14,701 bases of DNA from CAVPRW01 sp046727435 [NCBI: bacterium] (GTDB lineage Bacteria > Tectomicrobia > Entotheonellia > J063): the NCBI GenBank assembly GCA_046727435.1, contig JBKPCR010000535.1, positions 1-14,701 on the forward strand, given 5' to 3'. The position numbers and the translations under genes were made by a program. Every line of letters starts with the position of its first letter. The first letter of the stretch is position 1. The notes beneath the pieces were generated by a model that was given only the letters and a program-made list of their open reading frames with translations, was not told the DNA's origin and searched no databases. Of this stretch, positions 1-6,312 are shown one piece after another.

Positions 1-1
1 C

Positions 2-291
2 CCCGCCGTGCGGCACCTGCGGGTGAACGGCGTTGAGCTCTCCTACAGCGAACAGGGTACCAGGGCGCCCGTCGTCTTTGTCCCCAGGGCCTTCTCTGAT
101 CTCCGCATCTGGGAGGCGCAACGCCAAGCCGTAGCCCAGCAGTACCGCTTCATCGCCGACAATCAGCGCTATCATAGTACGGCCCCCTGGACCGACGAGG
201 TCAGCATTATGCGGCGGCGACCCATGCTGCCGATCTGGCGGCCTTTATTCACCAGCTCAACGCCGGTCTGGTGCAGCTCGTGGCGCACTAA
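2..291 (+). pseudogene. Alpha/beta-hydrolase fragment, frameshifted
   Basis: The frame from the left edge (possible GTG at 8) encodes the first strand and beginning of the cap of an alpha/beta hydrolase: NGVELSYSEQGT, then APVVFV and IWEAQRQAV. Near position 200 the reading shifts. The homologous continuation QHYAAATHAADLAAFIHQL is found from 202 in another frame, consistent with loss of one G (GAG-GGT-CAG becoming GAGGTCAG). That second frame ends at TAA 289-291 just after LVAH, where the nucleophile-elbow Ser would follow, so the catalytic Ser and everything after it are missing. The oxyanion-hole region reads VPRAF where the family usually has VHGAF, which also suggests decay. It is cut by the window edge, so an upstream start cannot be excluded. 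Confidence 0.72.
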
Positions 292-399
292 ACAATGGCG
301 CATCAACTCGTAACGGGCAGACATAAGTGAGAGACGCCTGGATGATGCGTGACACTTGGTGGTGCTACCGCCAAAAATTTCGCGTTTTCACCTGGAAAG

Positions 400-418
400 C
401 CTATACGCTACGTATAGG
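400..418. promoter_or_regulatory. Perfect 19-bp dyad upstream of the YCII gene
   Basis: CCTATACG-CTA-CGTATAGG is an exact inverted repeat (8-bp arms, 3-bp centre), 60 bp before the GTG start of the YCII-domain gene. Its length and position fit a dimeric repressor or activator operator. A short hairpin in the leader is the alternative. No regulator gene is next to it, and I see no well-spaced -35/-10 pair around it. Confidence 0.45.
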
Positions 419-478
419 TAATGCCCCGCCGGGTGTCGATTCAGGCCCCCGCCGTTCGACTCAGTGAAGGAGGCACAC

Positions 479-832
479 GTGAAATACATGTTGCTGATTT
501 ACTTCGATGAGGCCTGGGACAAGCTGAGCCTGACCGCACGACAGCAGATCTACGGGGAGCAGCTGCAGCTCTCGGAACAGCTCACGTCGAGCGGGCAGTA
601 TCTGGCTGGCGCCCCGCTGCAGCCTCCGTCGACGGCGACCCGCGTCCGAGTATGCGACGGCAAACGGCTCGTGACCGACGGTCCGTTTGCGGAAACGCGC
701 GAGCAGCTCGGCGGCTACATGCTCATCGACGTCAAGGATCTCGACGAGGCGATCGCCATCGCCGCGCGAGGTGCAGTGGCGCGCGTGGGCACCGTCGAAG
801 TCCGGCCGGTGAGGGAGGGCCCGCCGACATAG
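479..832 (+). CDS. YCII (DGPF) domain protein
   Basis: This is a 117-residue, single-domain member of the YCII/DGPF family (dimeric alpha-beta barrel fold). It begins MKYMLLIYFDE, carries the eponymous DGPF at residues 67-70, is followed by ETREQLGGYMLIDVKDLDEA, and ends with the usual ARVGTVEVRPV. Members are small cytoplasmic proteins often encoded beside ECF sigma factors; their biochemical role is mostly unsettled and none is claimed here. The start is GTG 479, because GAAGGAGG (466-473) sits 5 nt upstream; an in-frame start at 464 would overlap that ribosome site. No sigma-factor gene follows. Instead a decayed AHSA1-type gene lies downstream, another common companion of this family. The family call is secure, the function unknown. 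Confidence 0.9.
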   Translation: MKYMLLIYFDEAWDKLSLTARQQIYGEQLQLSEQLTSSGQYLAGAPLQPPSTATRVRVCDGKRLVTDGPFAETREQLGGYMLIDVKDLDEAIAIAARGAVARVGTVEVRPVREGPPT

Positions 833-879
833 CGTTCGCGCCAGGACCAGCGCGAAGGATACCGAACTCGACACACAGA

Positions 880-1017
880 ACGCGAGTTGACATCGATCTC
901 CGTGTGGGTGATAAATTGCTCTACTGCATGCGATTGCCTGACGGCAAGGACTACTAGAACACAGGTGTCTATCGCGCAATCGTTGAACGGGAGCGGATCG
1001 TCTCCACCGATCCCTGA
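880..1017 (+). pseudogene. AHSA1/SRPBCC-domain relic with nonsense codon
   Basis: One frame reads RVDIDLRVGDKLLYCMRLPD, GKDY, stop, then NTGVYRAIVERERIVSTDP before a second stop (1018-1020). This is the central strand region of AHSA1-type SRPBCC proteins, where the family has DGKDxW-TGVYREIVEPERIV. The TAG at 955-957 stands where Trp (TGG) is expected, a single-base nonsense change. I could trace neither a start with ribosome site nor the C-terminal helix; the flanks (833-879, 1018-1185) show nothing recognisable apart from the hairpin at 1142-1164. It is probably a fragment of a gene once co-transcribed with the YCII gene just upstream. Identification rests on a short stretch, so confidence is moderate. 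Confidence 0.6.
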
Positions 1018-1141
1018 GGACACCGCGGCGCGCTTTTATGAAGTCTGTCGGATCGGCCGGAGTGATGCGCATGCCGACGCGGGGGCCGCATTGATCCTAA
1101 TTGCCGATACGAGAGTACCGCCGAGGATCAGCCGGCGCGAG

Positions 1142-1164
1142 AGGCGCGGCACCGGGCCGCGCCT
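1142..1164 (-). terminator. GC-rich hairpin after the CoA-transferase
   Basis: AGGCGCGGC (1142-1150) and GCCGCGCCT (1156-1164) form a perfect 9-bp stem with a 5-nt loop, starting 21 nt beyond the stop codon of the minus-strand CoA-transferase. There is no clear U-tract on the minus strand, so it may only stabilise the 3' end rather than terminate on its own. Confidence 0.42.
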
Positions 1165-1185
1165 ACCTCTTCCTGCCCGGAGTGG

Positions 1186-2598
1186 CTACGTGGCCCGCGC
1201 CGGCCATACCGGCTCGTGATAGCCGAGCGGTACCGAGGGCCGGGCCCAGCGCGGCGGCGTCTCGGAGAGGCGCACCACCGGCCCGAGATGGTGCAGCTGA
1301 CCGACCGGAGTGTCGCTCGCTATCGACCAGCGCTCCAGCTCCGCGGGGGTGAATTCCTTCGGCACGTCCTTGAGGTCGGCCTCCGGCACCTGGCCGCGTC
1401 CGACAAGCCAGCGCCCAGTCTGCGCCAGCGAGATCCGCACGAGCCAGCTGCCGCCCTCACGCACGCGGCGGGCGAGGGCTACCATCGCGCCGAACGCCAT
1501 CAGATAGCCGGTTAGATAGTCGATCGCCGACACCGGATAAAATTGCGGGCCCGGTGCCGCGCCGGGGAACAGCTCACCCTGGCGGCTGGTGATGCCGCTG
1601 ACTGTCTGCACCACCGTGTCGAAGCCGCGGCGCGACGCCCACGGCCCAACATGGCTGAAGGCGCACAGCGAGACGAAGACGATGCCAGGCCGCAATTGCG
1701 CCAGCGCCTCGGGCGAGAGCCCGCGATTGCCGAGGGTTCCCGGCCGGTAGCCTTGCGAGAACACATCGCTCTCGCGGACGAGCCCGCGCAGGGTCTCGAG
1801 ATCCTTCTGCTCGCGCAGATCAAGATGGGCGGAGAGCTTGCCATGGCCGGTATCGTATTCCTGGTAGCCGATATTCGGCAGGTGCGCCCCGGTGATCTTC
1901 AAGACGTCGGCGCCGTGCTCGGCAAGGGTGCGTGCACAGGTCGGCCCGGCGAGGACCCGCGTCAGGTCAAGCACCCGGACGCCCGACAACGGCCGATCGC
2001 CGTCGGGGAGCTTTTCCGGTGGGCTGTCGCCGATCTTGACGATCTCCATCAGCGGCAGCGAAGCGATCGCAGCAGCCTGCGGGTGCTGGGCCCATTCGTC
2101 CATGGTGCGCACCATGCCCCCTGCGCCGTTCGCGGCGATGATCGCCTCCTCGAGCTCGAGCGCGTCCCAATTCGCCACCGCTTGGCGCACCGCCTCGCGA
2201 TCTTCCGGCACGCCCAAAACGCTGAGGGCGGCGGCACGATGGTTCGGGAAATTGCAGTGGAGATAGCTCCAGCGGCCGTGCTTGGCCGGATAGACGCCCA
2301 TCACCGTGTTGCGCTCGGTCGACACGGGCGCCCCGTCCATCTGCATGTAATGCCCGCTGCGTAGCGAGGCGGTCGCCTGGCGGGTATCGACCGCGACCTC
2401 CTGGCGACGCCCGGTGCGCAATTCCCACAGATCGGAGACAGCGAGGCCGATCGCCGCGAGCGCGGCAGAACTGGTCTCGCCGATGCGGAACGGCGTCGGC
2501 AATATCGGATCGGTGTCGCCGGTGATTTCGACCGCGCCGGCGCGCTCCTCAAGCCAGCCGGCAATCGGCAACAGCATGCGCAGAGCATCATTGGTCAT
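1186..2598 (-). CDS. CaiB/BaiF family CoA-transferase (extended form)
   Basis: This 470-residue protein has a class III CoA-transferase domain from about residue 203 on: SGVRVLDLTRVLAGPTCART (205-224), GADVLKI, SDVFSQGYRPG and LRPGIVFVSLCAFSHVGPW. Asp360 in AIDYLTG aligns by context with the catalytic Asp169 of formyl-CoA transferase. Residues 1-190 are an additional segment whose AALAAIGLAVSDLWELRTG...RQEVAVDTRQA resembles the region that follows the catalytic Asp in ordinary CaiB proteins, so the N-terminal half looks like a displaced C-terminal half. It moves CoA between organic acids; the substrate cannot be told. ATG 2598 is preceded by GGGAGGAG about 8 nt away. It is a single minus-strand gene; a remnant of the same subfamily lies at 11172-11439. 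Confidence 0.88.
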   Translation of the reverse strand: MTNDALRMLLPIAGWLEERAGAVEITGDTDPILPTPFRIGETSSAALAAIGLAVSDLWELRTGRRQEVAVDTRQATASLRSGHYMQMDGAPVSTERNTVMGVYPAKHGRWSYLHCNFPNHRAAALSVLGVPEDREAVRQAVANWDALELEEAIIAANGAGGMVRTMDEWAQHPQAAAIASLPLMEIVKIGDSPPEKLPDGDRPLSGVRVLDLTRVLAGPTCARTLAEHGADVLKITGAHLPNIGYQEYDTGHGKLSAHLDLREQKDLETLRGLVRESDVFSQGYRPGTLGNRGLSPEALAQLRPGIVFVSLCAFSHVGPWASRRGFDTVVQTVSGITSRQGELFPGAAPGPQFYPVSAIDYLTGYLMAFGAMVALARRVREGGSWLVRISLAQTGRWLVGRGQVPEADLKDVPKEFTPAELERWSIASDTPVGQLHHLGPVVRLSETPPRWARPSVPLGYHEPVWPARAT

Positions 2599-2742
2599 AG
2601 TCGGGACTCCTCCCTCATCGCAACGGAGCGCGCTTCTCTATGCAGGTTTTCCTCACTCCGCCCAGTTTTGTCGCAATGTTCATGTAGGCTTTCTCCAAGC
2701 AGTGGGCTCTTGCTCACTTTTGGTGATGGAGGTTAACTAAAG

Positions 2743-2772
2743 CAAAATTGCCACTCGCGAGTCGAGGGTGGC
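2743..2772 (-). terminator. Likely intrinsic terminator of the fpg-gatC-amidase run
   Basis: On the minus strand GCCAC and GTGGC enclose a second short TCG/CGA pairing with a small CC bulge, followed by AATTTTGCTT. It lies about 75 nt beyond the amidase stop codon. The stem is imperfect and the U-tract is interrupted, so the call is moderate. Confidence 0.42.
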
Positions 2773-2847
2773 AAACCCGAAAATCCTTGCATCCTTCCGC
2801 CCTTCCAATCTTCCTCAGGGAATCCGGCCTTCCAGGGTTTCTCCCAC

Positions 2848-4272
2848 CTAAATCGGCGGCCGTCGCGTATGCCAGAGGGTAGCTTGTTCATAGGCATGCG
2901 CCACCCTTAGCAACAGCCCATCCTCAAATGGTCGTCCGGCGAGTTGCAGGCCGATAGGCAGTTCCTTCCCCTCCACCGATACGAACCCACACGGCACTGA
3001 GAGCGCCGGCACGTTCGCCAAATTGAACACCCCGGTGAGACTGCGCCGGCCGGACATGCGCTGTCGAGCCTCGTCTTTGCTCTTCAAGCCAGCCTCCTTC
3101 GGGAGCAGCGGAGCAGGCTCAGAGGAGCTGGACAAGACCAATACATCCACTTTCTCCAGTGCCGCAAACACCTGTTGTCTGGTCAGGGCACGTATTTTCT
3201 GGGCCTTATAATAGAGCTGCGCGGGCATGATGGCGCCGGTCAGGAAGTCGATCTGCACATTGTGATCGTACTCGTGTAACCGTGTTCGCAGCCAGTTGTG
3301 GTGTAGGGAGGCGCTCTCAACACCAATGATGGCACGGGTGACGGCGGCTGCCGAGGTCATCAAGGGAATAGAAACCTGGTCAACCGACACGCCCAGCTCT
3401 TTCATGTCCGCCACCGCCTTGGACATCGCGGCCTTCACCTGTGGATGTACGAAGTCCGCATCCATGGCCTCTTTGACGATGCCGAGGCGCACGCCTTCGA
3501 TGCGCCCGGTCAGCCCACCACGATAATCCGGAATGGATTGGCGCGTGGTATACGGATCCCGCGGGTCGTACCCAGCGATGGCTTGCAGTGTGAGGGCGCA
3601 GTCCTCGACAGTGCGGGCTATCGGTCCGCCGATATCCATCGACCACCCGGCGCCCATCATACCATAGCGGCTAACCAAACCCCAGGTGGGCCTTAGTCCC
3701 ACAAGTCCGCAATTGTTGGCGGGGTTGCGAATGGAGCCCCCCGTGTCCTCGCCCAGGGACGTGGCACACAAAAAAGCGGCAGTGGCCGCACCGGAGCCGC
3801 TGCTGGAGGTGCCGGCGTTACGCTCGAGGTCCCAAGGATTATGCGGGGTGCCATAGGGATGATCAACGCTGTTCCCCGTCGCGAATTCGCTCATGTTCAG
3901 CTTGCCCAACAGGATGGCCCCGGCGGCGTGCAGTCTGGCGACCACGGTGGCGTCTTCGCCAGGGATAAAGTCGGCCAGCAGGCGCGAACCGCCAGTGGTG
4001 CGAATCCCCTTAGTCCAAAATTGATCTTTGACCGCATAGGGTACACCATGCAACGGCCCGCGCCATTCGCCATGTGCTATGGCCTGCTCTGCCGCGCGGG
4101 CGGCCTGCATCGCCTCATCACGGCAGACGGTGATATAGCTATGAAGCTTACCATCCACGGCATCGATGCGACCTAGGTAGGCTGCGGCGGCCTCCACCGG
4201 AGAAATCTCTTGCTTGCGGATCAGCTCACCAAGCGTTGTGGCTGAGAGGAAAGGAATATCGGCGTTATTCAT
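2848..4272 (-). CDS. Amidase signature (GatA-like) hydrolase
   Basis: This 474-residue amidase-signature enzyme would hydrolyse a carboxamide or related C-N bond in the cytoplasm. The whole triad is visible: Lys82 in GVPYAVKDQFW, cis-Ser156 in AGTSSSGSGAA, and nucleophile Ser180 in EDTGGSIRNP. The 24-residue Ser-Ser spacing is that of GatA and FAAH. The C-terminus has the usual FNLANVPALSVPCGF and LPIGLQLAGRPFED. Start ATG 4272 follows AAAGGAG by 6 nt; a start at 4323 would run deeper into the upstream gene. It overlaps the end of the GatC-like gene by 8 nt, so the two are translationally coupled. No gatB is present. With a short GatC-like partner this resembles the AtzE-AtzG arrangement more than the tRNA amidotransferase. 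The substrate is unknown. Confidence 0.9.
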   Translation of the reverse strand: MNNADIPFLSATTLGELIRKQEISPVEAAAAYLGRIDAVDGKLHSYITVCRDEAMQAARAAEQAIAHGEWRGPLHGVPYAVKDQFWTKGIRTTGGSRLLADFIPGEDATVVARLHAAGAILLGKLNMSEFATGNSVDHPYGTPHNPWDLERNAGTSSSGSGAATAAFLCATSLGEDTGGSIRNPANNCGLVGLRPTWGLVSRYGMMGAGWSMDIGGPIARTVEDCALTLQAIAGYDPRDPYTTRQSIPDYRGGLTGRIEGVRLGIVKEAMDADFVHPQVKAAMSKAVADMKELGVSVDQVSIPLMTSAAAVTRAIIGVESASLHHNWLRTRLHEYDHNVQIDFLTGAIMPAQLYYKAQKIRALTRQQVFAALEKVDVLVLSSSSEPAPLLPKEAGLKSKDEARQRMSGRRSLTGVFNLANVPALSVPCGFVSVEGKELPIGLQLAGRPFEDGLLLRVAHAYEQATLWHTRRPPI

Positions 4273-4462
4273 GTGGGCTCCTTTCATGGGGAGTGATGAT
4301 CGGCAAGGGTTCAACGTGATCAAGCTCCGGCGGGTTCACATCGTCGAGCAACTCCCGGAGTGCATTGAGGTTGTAGGTCACCTCCGTCAGGAGGGGCTCT
4401 TCCAGCTCCAGCCCTACCGCATGCCCTAAGCTCTTGACCTCTGCTTCAGATAGGTCAGCCAT
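4265..4462 (-). CDS. GatC/AtzG-like small subunit
   Basis: This is a 65-residue, largely helical and acidic protein: MADLSEAEVKSLGHAVGLEL, then NLNALRELLDDVN and HVEPLPI. That is the GatC layout, with an N-terminal helical hairpin followed by the LxxVD/HVEP-type segment that wraps around an amidase. It is shorter than typical GatC (roughly 95 residues) and near the size of AtzG, which stabilises the amidase AtzE. AGGAG on the minus strand lies 5 nt before ATG 4462 but only 2 nt before ATG 4465, so 4462 is preferred. It overlaps the amidase start and lies 48 nt after the fpg stop. Its role is inferred to be assembly or stability of the neighbouring amidase. Confidence 0.8.
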   Translation of the reverse strand: MADLSEAEVKSLGHAVGLELEEPLLTEVTYNLNALRELLDDVNPPELDHVEPLPIITPHERSPHE

Positions 4463-4510
4463 CATGTCTCCTCTTTAGGGTTCCCCCGACAGAACAACCT
4501 GTGTCGGTCA

Positions 4511-5335
4511 TCATCGCTGGCAGCGCACACAGTAGAAGGTGCTGCGACCAGCCTGCACCATACGCCTAATGGGATGGCCATCCCGCACGCAGGGTTCCCC
4601 TTCACGTCCATAGACGTGTAATTGATTCTGAAAGTCGCCCCGCTGCCCCTCGCTATCGACATAATCTGAAAACGACGTCCCATGTGCGTCGATCGCAGCC
4701 TGCAGCACCTCTTTGATCGCATCGCAGAGGCGGTCCCACTGTGGGCGGCGCAAGCGTCCCACCTCTCGGTTTGGATGCACGCGAGCCAAGAAAAGAGCCT
4801 CGCTGGCATAAATATTCCCCACGCCCACGACCACCGCGGCATCCATGAGAAAATTTTTCACCGGTTTCCAGAGCCCGAGCGCACGCTCCTGCATATATAC
4901 GCTAGAAAAATTCGGCGACAACGGCTCTGGTCCCAGATGGCGGAACCGTGGGTGCTCAGGCAATGCCTGCGCACTGGTATAGAAACACATCCCAAAGCGC
5001 CGGGTATCGTGAAAGCGCAGTTCAAGGTCTGGGGCGAGGTGGAAAATCAGGTGATCGTGCAGCGCGTCCTGCTCGCTAGGCTTCCCGAGCCATAAGCGTC
5101 CGGTCATGCCGAGATGAAATACCAGGACGCCCTCAGGGCATAGCTGCATCAAGAGATACTTGGCGCGCCGCTCGATGTCTGCAATGGTGCGGCCCACGAC
5201 AGACGTCTGCAGCGTGTCGACCTCGACTTTCTCGCGCAAATATGGCTGGCGCACCCGTACACCGATGATTTCGTGGCCCACAAGGCGCAGCAAAAGACCC
5301 CGTCGAATGGTCTCGACTTCCGGAAGCTCAGGCAC
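4511..5335 (-). CDS. mutM: Formamidopyrimidine-DNA glycosylase
   Basis: This 274-residue Fpg/MutM removes oxidised purines such as 8-oxoguanine and nicks the abasic strand. It starts with GTG 5335, because processing must expose Pro2 of PELPEVETIRRGL, the Schiff-base nucleophile; starts further upstream (5428) would bury it. Glu3, Lys59 in RRAKYLLM, the Asn-containing VGVGNIYASEALF loop and Arg264 in GRSTFYC are present. The C-terminal zinc finger is unusual: Cys249 is followed by VRD, so Asp252 replaces the second Cys of the CxxC pair, while Cys269 and Cys272 are normal. Length is typical of the family. The ribosome site is weak (GGAG about 10 nt upstream). It is first in a minus-strand run with the GatC-like and amidase genes, and divergent from the SDR gene. 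Confidence 0.95.
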   Translation of the reverse strand: MPELPEVETIRRGLLLRLVGHEIIGVRVRQPYLREKVEVDTLQTSVVGRTIADIERRAKYLLMQLCPEGVLVFHLGMTGRLWLGKPSEQDALHDHLIFHLAPDLELRFHDTRRFGMCFYTSAQALPEHPRFRHLGPEPLSPNFSSVYMQERALGLWKPVKNFLMDAAVVVGVGNIYASEALFLARVHPNREVGRLRRPQWDRLCDAIKEVLQAAIDAHGTSFSDYVDSEGQRGDFQNQLHVYGREGEPCVRDGHPIRRMVQAGRSTFYCVRCQR

Positions 5336-5464
5336 AGCGATGACGCTCCGCTCATCTGCGAATGAGAGATTTGCCGGATACACGTGAGCGGCGAGCAATA
5401 TATCGTACTCTGAGGTTGCTTGCACCACCTTTGCGCACTCTCCTTGCGGGACGTCGTGAAAGGC

Positions 5465-5494
5465 TTGACAGCCCGCAGTACGCTTCTCTACAAT
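5465..5494 (+). promoter_or_regulatory. Sigma-70 promoter of the SDR gene
   Basis: A perfect -35 TTGACA (5465-5470) and -10 TACAAT (5489-5494, five of six matches) are separated by 18 bp. Transcription would start near 5501, giving a leader of about 50 nt before the SDR ATG at 5553. No operator-like repeat is evident. Confidence 0.7.
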
Positions 5495-5552
5495 CGCGCA
5501 TCATGCCGCATTGAGCGACCTGCCAATATGAGCTTGGGGAGAGGAGAAGGCC

Positions 5553-6308
5553 ATGGGAAGGCTCGACGGAAAAGTCGCGTTGATCAGCGGCGGTGCGCGT
5601 GGACAGGGTGCGACGGAAACTCGACTGTTCGTGCGCGAAAGCGCGAAGGTCGTCTTTGGAGATATTCTGGATGCGGAGGGGCAGAAAGTCGAAGCCGAGC
5701 TGCGCGCTGCCGGCGGTGAAGCCACCTATGTCCACCTGGATGTGACCAGCGAGCGCGACTGGCATGCGGCGGTGGCAATGGCGGTGCGGCAATACGGTCA
5801 ATTGCATGTGCTGGTGAATAACGCCGGCATCATCATTCGTAAAAGCATCGAGGAGACCAGCGTTGAGGACTGGGATCGAACCCAGGGCATCAACGTCAAA
5901 GGGGTTTTTCTGGGCACGAAATACGCCATTCCGGCGATGCGCCAGGCCGGTGGGGGGTCCATTATCAACATTTCCTCCATCGCCGGACTGGTGGGTAGCA
6001 CATATGGGTCGGCGGCATACATCGCGAGTAAAGGCGCAGTCAGGCTGTTTACCAAAGCGACCGCGATCCAGCACGCCAAGGATCACATCCGCTGCAATTC
6101 CATCCATCCTGGCCCAATCGAGACGCCAATGATCCAGGAGACTCTGGAGGATCAGGCATTCCTGCAGGAACGGCTACGGCGCATCCCCCTGGGGCGCATC
6201 GGCAAAGTAGAGGATGTCGCTTACGGCGTGCTGTATCTCGCTTCCGATGAATCCTCGTATGTCACCGGAAGCGAGCTGGTCATCGATGGCGGCTCGACGG
6301 CCCAGTAG
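5553..6308 (+). CDS. SDR-family NAD(P)-dependent oxidoreductase
   Basis: This is a 251-residue classical short-chain dehydrogenase/reductase of the FabG/glucose-dehydrogenase-like type. It has the Rossmann glycine motif SGGARGQG (12-19), the adenine-site Asp63 in HLDV, NNAG (89-92), Asn114, Ser142 in NISSIAG, and Tyr156-x3-Lys160 in YIASK, so the catalytic tetrad is complete. The C-terminus has PLGRIGKVEDVA and SSYVTGSELVIDGG, typical of tetrameric members. Asp37 at the end of strand 2 (VVFGDI) suggests preference for NAD over NADP, by family rule. It would interconvert an alcohol and a carbonyl; the substrate is not deducible. ATG 5553 has a GA-rich ribosome site (GAGGAGAAGG) and its own promoter. 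Its stop lies only 4 bp from the stop of the convergent selenoprotein gene. Confidence 0.95.
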   Translation: MGRLDGKVALISGGARGQGATETRLFVRESAKVVFGDILDAEGQKVEAELRAAGGEATYVHLDVTSERDWHAAVAMAVRQYGQLHVLVNNAGIIIRKSIEETSVEDWDRTQGINVKGVFLGTKYAIPAMRQAGGGSIINISSIAGLVGSTYGSAAYIASKGAVRLFTKATAIQHAKDHIRCNSIHPGPIETPMIQETLEDQAFLQERLRRIPLGRIGKVEDVAYGVLYLASDESSYVTGSELVIDGGSTAQ

Positions 6309-6312
6309 GCGA

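Noticed and set aside
955-957. TAG in the AHSA1 relic as a recoded (pyrrolysine) codon
   Set aside because: The family has Trp here, a one-base change explains it, and another stop follows at 1018 with no traceable C-terminus.
461-1072. 203-codon minus-strand open frame opposite the YCII gene
   Set aside because: It is Arg/Cys/His-rich with no family resemblance, lies entirely antisense to a well-supported gene, and has no good ribosome site.
1543-2364. 273-codon plus-strand open frame inside the CoA-transferase
   Set aside because: It is a mirror of GC-rich codon usage on the opposite strand; its translation has no recognisable motif, while the minus strand encodes a full CaiB-type protein.
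2848-4465. Complete GatCAB tRNA amidotransferase operon
   Set aside because: No gatB is present, the GatC-like protein is short, and the neighbour is fpg.
5352-6107. 251-codon minus-strand open frame opposite the SDR gene
   Set aside because: It is antisense to a complete SDR with intact catalytic residues and crosses the SDR promoter; no family resemblance.
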